Assembly (NCBI RefSeq): GCF_902362185.1
Contig: NC_044495.1
Span: 34,661,711 to 34,725,710 of the forward strand
DNA: 64,000 nucleotides
Direction: 5' to 3'
Origin: Chanos chanos
Lineage: Eukaryota; Chordata; Actinopteri; Gonorynchiformes; Chanidae
The notes beneath the pieces were generated by a model. It ran no database searches. It was not told the DNA's origin and worked only from the letters and a program-made list of their open reading frames with translations. Shown here piece after piece: positions 1 to 12,800 of this stretch; position 1 is the stretch's first letter; every line of letters begins with the position of its first letter. The position numbers and the translations under genes were made by a program.

Positions 1-266
1 TTCCACCCAGTGGGAAAGGTGGTTCAACTGGCAAAAGTCCACCGGCCTTGTTCATAGTCTACAATCAAATGCCACCCTGGTGGTAAGAGGCAAGTCAGTG
101 ATAAAAATATCCTTCTGGGACAGAAATGGTGATTCTGGCTTAAAAAGCAATTACACACTGTAAAACCTTGCGCCTCCTTAGCTAAATACTGCTGTTATTC
201 AGTCTGTTCAGTCTTTTGCCGAGTGTGACTTACTATGTCATATGTTGCCTCTTGGTGTTGTTTCAG

Positions 267-2861
267 ATCTGTCCTGGCTCTCCTCCAGGAGTATGGGTGT
301 GCAGCACTGACATGATCTTAACACTCCATAGCACACCTGGTGAGTCCACCCTGCCAGCATACACCCTTTCACACGAATGCTTGATACACATGTCTCAGGG
401 GTTTACTGTATCTCTGTCAGAGATGTCATGGGAGGGATTTTCTGGAGTCCGTGTCTTGGCACTGCCTGGTGATGTACCTTACGCTGTGAGCCATGGAGTG
501 TATATCACTGATGGACAGGTACATGCTCTGAAATGTATTACATACATTATGTTGATATTCTTACTCTGCCTGTCAAAGTTTGGGGACACCTCTCCTTTTT
601 TTTAATTTTCTAAGTAACGTTTGATTTTCTCAATTACTTATCAGTTAAGTAAGAAAAAGGGCTTGCAAAAGTTTTGTGAACATAAAACAGTCATTTACTT
701 ATACTGTGGCTATATTTATGCAACACTTAGTTTCAGCACTTAGTTTAATCAAAGTTCTGAATAGTAGATCTGGCTTAAATAATGATTTGACAGTTCTCTT
801 TTTCCAAACTGTTTTTAAAACAAATTTCTGTTGGCAGGGAGGGGTGCGTAATATCATCTACAAAGGCTCAGAAGAAAGGATCCGTCAAGCTGTTCTGCCT
901 GATGGAAAAGTGCCACTGGTATGCCAGGGTTGGGATTGGCCAAAGGAGGGATTTTTAGAATAAATACACTAATCATAGGTGGAGATTTGAGATGTGAGAT
1001 ATTGGTCCAAAGCCATTCAGCCTCTTATTTGTGTGTGAAAGAGTTTTGAAGACGAAGAAATGCATTCAGCGTTGTTCCTGAACAGCTTTTCGTGGCATTA
1101 GATACGCTGTGTGGTGATTATGTAGAGTAGATCCATGTTGTGTTGGCTGCACAGGTGTCAGGACCAGTGTTCTTGTGTAAAGTGGTGTCAGAACGTCTCC
1201 TTCAAACACATGTCACTCCTCCACTGGATGGATGTACTTACCTGGGTATGGACTCTGGAGCCCCTTCTCTGCAGGTCTGTCATCTAATCCTGTTTTCCCA
1301 TCTGAGGGTCTGTATTTGCACCCAGACTTTCTCTTTGAAATTTAGTTGCATGTGTATTTATGCAGTTTTTCTAATGAAAGGCCTGTGTCAGTCATTTTCT
1401 TCTCATTTTCATTCTTCACTTATTTCTGTTGCTTGTTTGTGTTCTTTTATGAAGATTTCTCTTTTCTTGGATATATTGATGTGCCTTTGCACGGACGTGA
1501 GTGAGGCTCAGTTTGTAAACGAGGAGCGTCCAGGCTGCAGTTCCCCTGTTGGACCACAGGGGGTCACTGTGAGAAATGCGCGATCTGTGTTATGGAGGAC
1601 ACTGAGAGGGACTCCTCTCACCATGGGTATTTCAGTGCACTTACTAGAAACATAATTATACCTTAAATTTCAACATGTGTGTTTATCTGAATATATAACA
1701 TTTGTGATCAGCACAAAAATGTTATACCTTCTGAAATTTATTGACAGAAAGTGCTATTTTTTTGTTTTTAAATTGCAAAAATGGTGGTCATCTCATTTTT
1801 TCAGTTTACATTCCGGATGGTTGCTATGACTATCTGACCCTGTCAGGCTGGGAGCACATTAAACGTCTTGCAGAAAAAGGGAGACAACGAGACACTCTCT
1901 CTCATATTCAAGTGAGATTTTCATTATCTAAAATGAATTTAAAGATTCTTCATTTGCATTTACATTACATTACCTTACATTTATGTAGCGGACACTTTTA
2001 TCCAAAATGACTTACAAGTGGGAAAACAGGCTTATTTAAGTTTTTAATAAATGATGTCCCTTTGGGATATGCTGGGATAACGTGTTTAATTTTCTCTGTG
2101 TCTTCCACAGAATGGCCAGTGTGTGAGTTCAGGTGGCCGAGTAATCAACAGTGTGTTGGAAGGAGACGTTAGCGTGGCAGAGGGAGCAATAATTCAACAC
2201 TGCCACCTTCAGGTCAGGATGAACTCAAAACATAGTTTGATAAAGGCACTCAAATATGTTGAGAACTGAGTCAATGATAAACCAACCTAATTTTATCTCC
2301 TTAGGGACCACTCCAAGTGAATTCTGGATGCTTATTCTCAGGCTTAGAGAACACCTCATCCTACATTCATCAGTTGCCTCTAACCAAAGACATCATCATC
2401 CAGGGACATCGTGTGCAGCTTGGAGAGCTGAAATTAACTGTCTTCACAGTGCTGGGGGCCCATGACAATCTAGAAGTAATTTTAAATGTCTTATCATTAG
2501 TTCTTTCTTCTTCCTTCTAATTTTGTATGGAACAGTCATAAAAAAAGAAAAAAAATCTGAAACAGAGAATTGTTATCAACTATTGTCAATTGTTTTGTAA
2601 GACATTCTCTCACACCCTCAGGTCCGCAGTGAAGATGCCAGTGCCACATTCCTCAATCAAAAATGGACGGAATTCTACAGCTGTACAGGGATTCGGTAGG
2701 ACTTCATCTCCCTTTATTTAACTGTTTTAATGTCGGAAAATGACCACGGTAGTTGCACAGACTTCATCATATGGAGACTTCATCAAATCTGTGGTATCGG
2801 ATTAAAGTCAGTGTTTCTTTAGCAGTTGTGATACATTATTTCGTTTTGCACTGAATTTTAA

Positions 2862-2896
<35 letters not shown>

Positions 2897-5800
2897 AGAC
2901 CTGAAGAGCTGTGGGCATCTTGGAAAAGTGAGTGTAGCACAGCTCCTTGTCTTTTAGATGCCCGTCTCTTCCCAGTGTTCCAGCCACAAGGGGGTGCTGC
3001 AGGTCTGGAAGGGGTTTGCTGGCTCCTGGGAGGGCAAGGATCACTAGAAAGCTGGAGGAGCGCTTGGAGGCTCTCCCTGAGGGAGGTACTGGCTCTCACA
3101 GACCAGGACGGGGAGCTACGCCGGAGGGAAGAATTGTTCTTTGAGGCAGCACGGAGGAGAGTGTCAGACACGTTGAAGGGTCACTTAGACTTCAGCCTCT
3201 TGCCAAGCATCAGAGCAGCAGTGCTGGGTGGCCAGCAAGAAAAACTCCTCCGCATGCTAGACTCTGGTGAGTAGAGGGGGTGTTGAGTTTTCTTCCAAGC
3301 TTTGCTTCCACAAGACTCGATGGGTCTACGTACTAAAGCAACTTCATTTCTTCTCCTCATCTCCTGGCTCTCATGCTAATAGTTGCAGCAGGGAGCAGTG
3401 AGGATCTGGGAGTGGCTGCGCGCACTTTGGCCAGTATAGCTGACGTGCTGGGCTGTCTTGCTGGAGAGGGTAGTGGGGGTCTGAGGAGTGGTCCTGCTGC
3501 TAATCCTGCCTGGGCTCCAGCCTTTAGCCTTCTGAAAGAGGGCAAACTGGAGGCTGGCATACACGCTCTTGCCAGTGAGAGACTCAAGTGGCTGAGCAGG
3601 TTAGCATGATTTATCGAGGTCAATACAGATTGTGTCTGTTGATTGACTTAATTTCATCTGTTTTGATTATGTATGCATTCAGGCCATTTAAGGATGCTAA
3701 TTTGAATGTATGTTTTATATAAATGATGGTATACCTGTGCCTCTATCTTTCATTTATCTGATAATTGCAGAGCCCTCATCTCTAGTGTTAATGTAATGTC
3801 CTCATTTGATGCATCCACAGGGGGTTAGGTCACTTTTTCCTAAACAACCCAATCAAAGATTGTAGTGAGACTCACCTAAAAATCGGTCTGAGTGTGGTCG
3901 AGACCACTTGATTTTGGAAAAAATGACCTCATGAGAACATGACTGTTTCTGGCTCTTCCTGCTTTGTTTAGGCCAGATCTTCTGGTACGTGCCGCAAGGC
4001 ATTATGAAGGGGCGGGGCAGATACTGCTGCGGCAGGCAGTGATGTCAGCCCAGAAATTTGTATTTATCGGTCAGGGCATAATGCCCCCTATGGGGGAATG
4101 GCAGGAGGTGGAGTGCCCTGCTAGACTGGACCTTTCAGGTAAGGTCATTTCCATATAACAGCGTCCGCCTTTCATTCCATAAATATCTTTACATGCCAAC
4201 TTTCTTTTTGTCATGATAGATTTGCACTAGAAAATAGATGTGCATACTTCATTAATGGCCTCAAAAAACTGTTTTATCATTTACTGTGGGTTTTCTCTTA
4301 ATGGACTAGTAGAACTTGTTTAATAGAACTTTTTGAACTGCACATTTAAACTGACTCCTTATTGACACTCAGACTTTTAGCCCTGGCTTTAAATGTCAAT
4401 CAAAACGGAAAAAATCATACATAGAGCCACAACATTCTTGCAATTCTTGTTTCTCCTCAAGCTTGCATTACACCAGACATAACGTCAGTATCCTCAATTA
4501 CATCAGAAAACCTCCTTAAACACAGGTGGCTGGAGTGATACCCCTCCCATCGCATTTGAACATGGAGGGACGGTGGTGAATGTGGCTGTAAAGGTGGATG
4601 GGAAGCGGCCAATTGGAGCCAAGGTCCGCCGTATTCCAGAATGTCGTCTAGTTTTGGTCAGTTCCAGTGGGGCACCAGACTGCACAGTCACTATGGAAAC
4701 AGTGTGTGAAGTGCTGGAGGATCTAGAGGACCACTGTCAACCCCATGCTCCTGGTTGGAAATGACTTTAGTCTACACTTTTGAATCTTTGACTAGTAGTA
4801 AAGAAAATACCAGATCAATACTTAAGACGTTGGTCTTTTTTCATAATTATGATTAATGTATGTTTCCTCATACTTATGATTACCCAGATCATTTCTAATA
4901 TTTCCATTAAAGCTATTATAATTATATTTTATGGATAGCATTGACACTATTAGAATGACTGGGAAGACTAAAAATAATATGCATTCACTCTAAATATCTG
5001 ATATAAATACCTGTAGGTGCACTGCTGAAGGCTGTGTGTGTGTGCAGTGGTCTGGTTAGCCTCCCTTCTCAGCAGTCTCTGCAGGAACAGCTGTCACAGC
5101 GCTGGGGTGGAGGACTAGAGATCCACAGCTGGTCCTTGTTGCCTCACGGTTCTGGTCTGGGTAAGCGCCCTTTATGAAATAAGATATGAAATATGGCCTG
5201 CCCTTTAAACCGTCAGTCTATACTCATCATTCTCTTATTCTGTCACGAATGCAATCACAGATTACATGGACAGAAGAACAGGAAGCAGTTACCACAGTAC
5301 TTAGTTTTGCCTCTTCTTGCTCATACTCAGGTACGAGCAGTATCCTGGCCGGGGCCGTCCTGGCTGCTGTATACAGATGCACTGGACAGACCTATGACAC
5401 GGACTCTCTCATCCATGCAGTACTGCACCTGGAGCAGACCTTGACCACAGGTGACAACTGGTTTTTAAACCTCCGTTTGAAGAAACTCAACACTTATTTA
5501 ACAACTCTGTTAATACAGATTTAGATCTGGGCAACTGACAGTGACATTCTAGGGCAGTGCAAAAATGACCTCAGCACAATATTGACCTGAGTGCAGTTTT
5601 AGAATTCCACAGACTAAGAAAAATGAACGGGGTTGAGGTGATGAAGTGCTTTAGGGGTGGAAAATGAATTCCGAAACTTTCATGACGATTAATTGAGAGA
5701 GGCAAAGTTTAGATTAACATGTTACTTTGAACCTTTTTGCCTTTTTTGCAAAACTCTTGCTCCAGAGGAACCTCTAATAGATAAAAAGAACCTTTGAAAT

Positions 5801-8115
5801 GAGAAAAACAGAAAAAAACAGGAATCAAATAGGTACATGCACCACAATTACATTAACAAATTATATGTAGTTTATGAAAGGAAACATACAAACCAGCTGT
5901 ATAGTGAAGGAATTAAGGCACTCAGTGATGTTGGTATAAACTGCACAGTTATCCTAGTGTAATGAAACATCCAGCATGTTCCATGTGCTTTGAGAGTTTA
6001 AATGAGATGTTTTCTCTCTTCTCTGACTCAGGTGGTGGCTGGCAGGACCAGGTGGGTGGACTGGTGGGGGGAGTGAAGGTGGCTCGCTCCAAAGCATGTC
6101 TGCCCCTCAGAGTGGAAGTGGAGCATCTCTCGCTCTCCACAGACTTCCTGTCTACCTTACAACAGCACCTTTTACTGGTGTACACAGGCAAGACACGGCT
6201 GGCGCGTAACCTTCTTCAGGTCTCATTTCAATTCACTCTCATTCTCATTATAATCTGCTCTAAGAGTGAATGTTGTCTCTATTCAATTGGATGGTTTCAG
6301 ACAAAGCTTTCCTATCACTGAAGCAGAATTTCTCTGTTAGAAAATTATGTTAACCTCTTTTAATCAAACATTTTCCTGTTGACTCCCTCTCTCCTAAGGC
6401 GTGTCTTAAGTTTCCCTCTCTGCACAAATTCTGTTAGTCAGTACTCCCACTATATGTACTGAAGCATTTCAAAGTGGGACCTATATGTAATCATTATGAG
6501 ACATAAAGTTTGTCTGTATTACTTGGTTGCAAAGTGTGATTTTGGTGTTGAAAACACTTCCAAAACAGGTCCATTTTGACAACGGTTATGTGTAGTTATA
6601 TGTGCTGTAGTGAGAGTGGTACACTTTCAGGAAATGTGTACAAACAATTAGGAAAAACTGAAAGAAATGCTCATTGTCAACCTTAATTCTGCATCAGTAT
6701 TTCATGAATATGAATGGAGTTCAAGATTCATTTTTCTGTGTAATACAGTTTGGAAAGTTTAATCTTTTTATGATGTTTTCTAGGACGTGGTGCGAAGCTG
6801 GTATGGTCGCCTGCCCTCCATTGTGGAGAATGCTGAGCAGCTAGTGTCCAATGCAGAGGAATGTGGTCTGGCATTCAGAGAGGGTACGCCACAAGTAGAG
6901 CGGATAATAACTCAGGATCCTTACTGTAAAGCTTCTAAATCTATGGCTGTTGTCTTTCCTCAGGTTCCCTCTGTAAACTAGGGCGTTGCCTTGACAACTA
7001 CTGGAAACAGAAGAAAGTAATGGCACCTGGGTGTGAGCCAGCGGCTGTGCGGATCATGATGAATGCCCTTCGACCTCTGACCTTAGGACAGAGCCTTACG
7101 GGGGCAGGAGGTGGAGGTTTCCTACTCTTACTGACCAAAGAAGCCCAGCAGGAGGAGACAGTGAGACATGTTTTAAACAACACACAGGTGAGCAGGAAGA
7201 GACAGACAGGTTTCAAACAACACACAGGTGAGCAGCAGGAGCGTGGGGAAAATGTGCACCGAGCATACGGGGATAGGAAAAAAGCTCAATGTGAGTTCTG
7301 AAATTTATGTGAGCAGCTTGTCCTCTAAGTAATGTGTGAGTGCTGTTACGGTTACCTGTGCCAGTCACTGAATGGGTCAGAACAAACCATATATCCTTTG
7401 TTCATTTTTCAGGAAGAATTAACATCATCAGTGCACATTACCGAATCACTTCAATACATAGTCATGTTCATAGGGTTATGACATGTTATACCGTTATTAA
7501 ATCGTGTTATCCCTTCAAGAATATCTAATATTTAATGTTTATTGAACAATATGTTATTAAAGGAAAATGATGCAACAGAAAAGCCACTACTAGATTTAAC
7601 ACCAAATCATCCATTAAAAACAGTTCCTACATCTTTTGTGTGAATGGAAAAGAGTGACACAACCTTAATGTAAGTACATGTAGATCTGCTCTAGAAGTAT
7701 CTGACATGGGTGTGTTATTGCTCCAACAGCATTTACTTAAGAGTAGGATACATGCCAGGTTTAATGAATGATATTTTCCAAGTACCAAGTCTTACATATG
7801 ATATTTGTGTCATGGCCCAGAAGGAAAGGGAAAGAGGAGGGCAAAATATTAGGGCAGACAAGGAGAGAAGGGACATGTTTTCAAGGCCCAGTGGCCACTT
7901 TGGCCGAAGGTGTTGAATTTCTGTTAGGGGCATCAAAGCCAAAAAGTAGGGAGATTCTTGCCTTCATGTGATGTGTGGAATTTCAAAGCTGATTTCTGTG
8001 AAAACCCTGGAAAGAGATGAAAAAAAATCCCACTTTTTTACAGTGCCTCGGGGACTTCAGCATCCACACAGTGGAACTGGATATGGAAGGGATCTGTCTC
8101 TCACAACCATCATGA
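267..8115 (+). CDS. fcsk: L-fucose kinase (fucokinase), 3' two thirds, 19 exons
   Basis: Phosphorylates L-fucose to fucose-1-phosphate in the cytosolic fucose salvage pathway leading to GDP-fucose. Exons read: 267-339, 421-518, 838-918, 1155-1274, 1455-1626, 1805-1911, 2111-2212, 2305-2475, 2622-2695, 2899-3266, 3383-3599, 3972-4138, 4526-4753, 5017-5160, 5331-5450, 6032-6219, 6784-6883, 6964-7187, 8044-8115; all junctions keep phase and give 941 residues. The first exon starts at [14 protein letters not shown], so roughly 140 N-terminal residues (human protein is about 1,084) lie upstream of the window. The N-terminal fucokinase/pyrophosphorylase-like domain is followed by a GHMP kinase: the ATP loop [14 protein letters not shown] spans the 5160/5331 junction, SGGWSDTPP lies at 4526 and [14 protein letters not shown] near 7105. 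Other long introns show nothing beyond the repeats listed. The gene runs convergently toward commd9. Family call is very secure; exact exon ends are by eye. Confidence 0.95.
1955..2030 (+). repeat. Short teleost interspersed repeat fragment in fcsk intron
   Basis: A run of TACATT units is followed by a decayed form of the motif (CTTTTATCCAAA.TGACTTACA) that recurs in many fish genomes after ATTTAGCAGACG. I recognise the motif but cannot assign it to a named family. It sits in the intron between exons 1805-1911 and 2111-2212. Confidence 0.45.
2864..2893 (+). repeat. (CT)n microsatellite serving as polypyrimidine tract
   Basis: About 15 CT units end five bases before the CAG acceptor of the 368-nt fcsk exon at 2899, so the microsatellite itself is the pyrimidine tract of that acceptor. 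Confidence 0.85.
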
Positions 8116-8358
8116 AAACAGGAGACAAACTCGTTCATTAAGGGACAACTCTCTGAGCCTGACTGGGTCTTGAAAGTAAAGTGGGTGTGGGTTACTTAAT
8201 AAAATGAACATATCACTGAATCTTTGAATGTATCAGTCATATACATGTGTCTGTACAGATGGTTAAAAAATCAATAATGGTTAGTATATTAAAAAGTTAT
8301 TTTTATGCTGATTAAAAAAAAAAGACATTATGTTTGTACTACAAATCAGACTTTTCAC

Positions 8359-8364
8359 AATAAA
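8359..8364 (+). terminator. Poly(A) signal of fcsk
   Basis: AATAAA about 245 bases after the fcsk stop codon. A second AATAAA at about 8199 could give a shorter 3' UTR. Confidence 0.6.
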
Positions 8365-8449
8365 GTTCTTTTACAATGAAATGCTGCTGTTACATTTGAT
8401 CTGTTTTAACAAAAAAAAGCCCCACACATTTATTTGTGGCGATAAGAGC

Positions 8450-9425
8450 CATGTCTCCTTATAATAAAATATTTAAAAAAAACAAAAAAACATGGCGTCT
8501 GCATACGAGTCATGATCATTGTTTATAAATAACGGCCCAGGTAACATTGCGCTCTCTCCCTCACTTCCTCTACCTGGTGTGTCGCACCTGTGCGCTCCTG
8601 GTACACTGGGCTGCTGCGCTGTCCAGACGCGCTAGCTGGTTTGAGCGTTGTAGAGAGAGCGGCCTTTTCATACTGCGGCCTTTTCATTCTTCATTTTTCC
8701 ACCGGTAAGCCGTGATCATTTTCTGCTTACGATTCTATTGTGAATTGTTTATTGTTTTTTAGCATGTGACACGCCACCGGTGTGGTAAATTTTTGTGTTT
8801 TTTCCTCCTTTTTTTTTTTAATCCGATCCTATAGTTGACCGCTCATACAGGAAGCGCAACCTTGGGTTACTGCTGAGGTTTTCGTCCGGGAGGGTTTTAC
8901 CTTGGGATAGCTGTTTTGTTTCTCGTTTTTTAAATTTTGTTTTATTTTCTTTTTTATTTTCCTATGGCGCCCGGGTTGCCCTATTACTGTTGCGATTAAA
9001 TTATATTTAATGTAATTATGTAACGGAAATTCTAAAAGTCGGAATCCTGCGTATGATAATTTTTTATCTTAAATTGTTTGAAATTGTTTCTTTTGGAAGC
9101 AGGCTGTCGAAACGGACCTTGAAGAAAAGGGTTTTTTTTTCTTTCTTTTTTTTTGTCCTGTCTCGCTCCATCTTCCTTTCACAAAGCGGAGGGCCGCTTC
9201 GTTTAACCCGAAAGAGACTTTGTTACCGCGCACCGAATGATGGAATATAATACATCTTTTGAAGCTTCCGGTCTGGAATGTGTTTCTTTAGATAAATAAA
9301 TAGCTGTGTTTGTGGTGTTTGGTTTACTTCAGCTAAAGTCAACATCATTATTATTCATTATTATCATAATTTTATTTTTAACTACTCTAAGTGGTGGTGG
9401 ATATCACCTGGCGCCCGAACAGTCA
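8450..9425 (+). mobile_element. LTR-retroelement relic (LTR-like region plus primer-binding site)
   Basis: The sequence TGGCGCCCGAACAG at 9411-9424 matches the primer-binding site used with tRNA-Lys by many retroviruses and Gypsy-type elements. Upstream lies a GC-richer, promoter-like block with a TATA-like TTTATAAATA near 8520 and a poly(A)-like AATAAATAA near 9294, consistent with one LTR of about 0.9-1 kb ending just before the primer-binding site. No internal coding region and no second LTR are visible, so the copy is a broken fossil. Left boundary and family are uncertain; it lies between the convergent 3' ends of fcsk and commd9. Confidence 0.4.
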
Positions 9426-9796
9426 AAGCATTAAAACAGTCCCACTACCGCCACAGATATTCATCAGTTCTCATACATTTCAGTATATACAACATGTACA
9501 AAAGAATTTGCAGAGGAGCTGTTAAGGCCAACAGTGACTATGAACAAGATTTTGTCCTGACAAATAAAGCATCTGGGTCTTCATGTTGTGAGTCCTTGTT
9601 ACATCTGAAAGAGACTGTGTGGTTACATGTGTGTAGAGTGCAATAATGACGCAAAGAACCCTCCTCTCCTTAGTTTGAGCTAATCTTCAGCTATATCAGA
9701 ATCACAGTTCAGAAATGGGCAGACAAACATTTCCAAAACAGGGCCTTTGGAAGTGCGAGAGAGAATGAGATTCTTGTGTCACTGGCAGGTTAGTGT

Positions 9797-11957
9797 CTAT
9801 TTCCCAGCCACTGCAGAGAGCTGGTCTCGGATACGACCTAGGCCATCCAGCATAGTGTCCAGAGTCTCCCTGCTCAGCTCCATGGTGACTGAGGACAGAG
9901 AGTCACTGCTGCCAACACACAGGGGGTCCTGAACCTGATTTTAAAAAACAAACAAACAAACAAACAAAAAAAAACAGTTCATCCATTCTTCCTTTATGTA
10001 CAAATGTTTTTCAAATGTGATATGGATAGCATCATTATCACCCTACCTTCATTTGCACTAGACAGGTTGGTACAGCCATGCGGCTGACAGAGTCAGAAGC
10101 TGTCTTCATATCCACTCTCCAGTCCATCTCCACCAGCTGAGGCAATGAAACTGCAGGACAAACAAATTTACACACCACAGTGTAATAGTAGAACAACCCA
10201 TATAGTGTAAACATTAAGAAAGGGCAGATTTCTGAGATTGCTGAAATCCACAGAACAATAAAGAGAATACACATGAATGTATCAAACCTACTTTGATTGG
10301 CAAGAATTTCATTTCTCCAAGTTGAGCTGCAAATTAAAAGAAAATAAAAAATTATTTACAGTACTTTCTTTTAATAGTTTACATAAAAAATGCTAGGTTA
10401 TTTGACAGGCTGTGTCTGTGAGAATATGAATGACCCATATTCTCTTCAGTCAGTATAATTTTACATGTGTAAATCAAGTTAGAGCACACCCTAGAGAGCT
10501 AATCCTAAAGAGCTGCTTGGAAATTACCTGTTCTCCAGCAAGATTTTGGTGATGAGGTTCTTTAGGTTTGAATGGAAAGTGTCTGGAAAGACCCCTAGTA
10601 TCTGCTCAGGTGTTGTCAGATTATGGAACATGACATGACGTGACAGTGTGTGCAATGCTGTTAGTAGCTGAAAGCCAAAAAAAAAAAAGTATTAATTACA
10701 TTTTTTAAATTTACCTGTAATTTAACTGTGGAAGTTACAATGAAAACTAGTTTCCCTTTTGTAGAGACACAGACATTACATTGCAGTACCTCTGGATCAA
10801 CTTATTACATTCAGTGCTCTACTTTGTCAGGTTCATACTATAGTATGAACTGGCAGCAGTAAAGTGACAGGATGCATTTCGTAGCACTCACCTGAGGATT
10901 CCTTCAGCTCCCTGTCAACACCTCTAGCATGCAAACTTTCTACTCTTAACACGGTACGGCCTGAGACATAAATAAATCTACCATTTAAAAATTTCTACTT
11001 CAGTATTCTTCTTACTGAATCTTTTGCACGATCCCATTTTAATGCATCAGGCTTTCTCGTTCGCTCCAACACACTGAGAAAAACACATTTTCGATAGCTT
11101 CCACTCCACTAAATCAAACCAAAAAGACACAAGGGAGATGGTTTCACTCCGTCATTTCGTGAATCCCACCTGCTTTGCTTCGGGGGCTGACACTGACAGG
11201 TTTTCTGCAGTGCTCTCAGTAAGCTGTTGTGATTCCAACGCTCCGGCCGAAAAACTGTCCGTGCACAGCTGTCGCACTGTGTCCTTCGACGGTGCCTGTT
11301 TCGTTTAGGTGTATAAACAGATATATGCTATAGTTAAGCAATTTTAAAGTAACTACCTCAGAAGAAGTAAGGCACACGAACACTTGTTTTTCTTGCTCAT
11401 ACAACAGGTATTATTTACTGATACATCCGCTCACAGCCGGCTTTGACAGACTAACTAGTAATGGCAGATGGGCTCTGAATATTTATTCATGTAAGGCACG
11501 TCTTAAAGTAGCCTCTTTTCTTTCCATTTGCCTTAGAGTTTATATATTCTAGGCTAGGGCTAAAATGCATCCTTTCAGCTGAGGTGAACTTAGTTAGTGA
11601 GTACTGTGACTTAATTACCCTGAACAATTTTGACCTTGATATGATCAAAAAACGAAGGATATTTAAACTATTTGTGTGTGTCAAATATTCTGGTCAGTAT
11701 AGTTTGAGAAATATGTTTGTAAATTTAGTCAGCTGACCAAAGGACATGTCAGGAAGCTGTCTAACTGGGGAGCTCTACTGGCTTTCACAATTACATGCAC
11801 GCATATGGTGTACCTCTTTCGATTGCTTGGAGTGGTACTTTCCAGTAACAGCTGCTCACTGCACTTGAAACGAATGGATAGTCTGGCTGTAAAAATCACA
11901 CCTTACCTTCAAAAGCAGCTGCAAACAGTCGAACAACTCTGTCGTGAGCACAGCCAT
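9797..11957 (-). CDS. commd9: COMM domain-containing protein 9, complete, 6 exons
   Basis: COMMD9 is a subunit of the Commander (COMMD/CCDC22/CCDC93 with retriever) complex, which recycles membrane cargo from endosomes. Exons in transcript order: 11957-11907, 11295-11170, 10667-10528, 10326-10292, 10150-10047, 9934-9797; they total 594 nt and 197 residues, against about 198 in human. The ATG starts MAVLTTELFDCLQLLLK. The N-terminal helical domain ends near residue 110, and the COMM domain carries the family motif MDWRVDMKTASDSVSRMAVP and ends LDGLGRIRDQLSAVAGK. All splice sites are GT-AG and phases close. Its start faces pclaf across 843 bp, so the two may share a bidirectional promoter. The 3' UTR probably runs toward 9370, where a minus-strand AATAAA is seen. 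Confidence 0.95.
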
Positions 11958-12800
11958 GATGATTAACGGAAGTGAAACACTTAACACTCTCACGTGATGC
12001 ACCAGATATTGGGCTCGTTCACGGTTGCCAGTGTAAGGCTAGGTCAACGCAAATTCTGTGCTGAGTTTTTTAGTACATAGGTTAGTAAGTGTTAGAGTTA
12101 ACTTCTGTGCAAAATTATGTTGAGGACAGGCATTAACATCCGTGTAAGCCGTGTCAGACAATTTAGAGATATTTCCGTGTTCGTATTCATCAGTTAATGT
12201 AACAAGGAAATACATCTACCAATCCTATTCATATGATTAAACAATTTTATAATAAATTACTAGCAGTATAACATTGTGTTGCAGGTCTTTCTGGGTAACC
12301 CTCGGATCAGTTGTGAATGCAAATACATACATATATTCTAAAACAGTGTTTCTCAATCCTGCTCCTGGGGTACCCCTACTCTACACATTTTCCATCTTTC
12401 CCTGTTCTACCTACCTGACTGATTCGTGTGATTAACGTACTCTAGATTCAATCAGGTGTGCTTAGCCAATCAAAAGTGCCACAGACGAGCTCAGTCAGGT
12501 AGGTAAAGCAGGGAAAGACGGAAAAAGTGTAGAGTAGTGGTCCCTCAGGAGCAGGATTGAGAACCATTGATTTAGATGATCGGTCTCCAGTGTACATGGT
12601 CACGCTATCTGAAAAGGCAGGCACATTTAATTGTTTGTACTCCAGTCCCTTAGGTGGCGATGGTGTGCCAGTGATGGTCTACCCGCCGCGGTAATTCTAT
12701 CAATTTTTAAATGCTGGCGGGGAAAATCTTTACTAGGCAGTCTGGTTTGACCGAGTGATTGAGAACATTGTAGGTACGCTGACAGAACACCCCTGATAAC
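11958..12800. promoter_or_regulatory. Divergent commd9/pclaf intergenic promoter region
   Basis: Head-to-head gene starts 843 bp apart. Near the pclaf ATG, a GGCGGGGAAAA stretch at about 12717 resembles an E2F-type site in reverse. The middle is occupied by a MITE (12344-12569). No TATA box is evident for either gene. Assignment as a shared promoter is inferred from arrangement only. Confidence 0.4.
12344..12569. mobile_element. hAT-like MITE, foldback, 226 bp
   Basis: Ends are inverted repeats: CAGTGTTTCTCAATCCTGCT at the left and its near complement (…AGCAGGATTGAGAACCATTG) at the right, matching over about 28 bp. Internal arms (CTACCTACCTGACTGA and TCAGTCAGGTAGGTA) extend the foldback nearly full length. 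The CAGTG..TTCTCAA terminus is typical of hAT (Charlie-type) elements. The flanking octamers TTCTAAAA and ATTTAGAT are each one core change from the hAT target pattern nTCTAGAn but are not identical, so the copy is old. No coding capacity. Confidence 0.6.

Noticed and set aside
10892-10923. Extra commd9 exon coding GVDRELKESS between exons 2 and 3
   Set aside because: It has AG and GT flanks, but including it breaks the frame of the next exon. Joining 11170 directly to 10667 gives SAPEAKQ-LLTALHTLSR in phase and the expected length.
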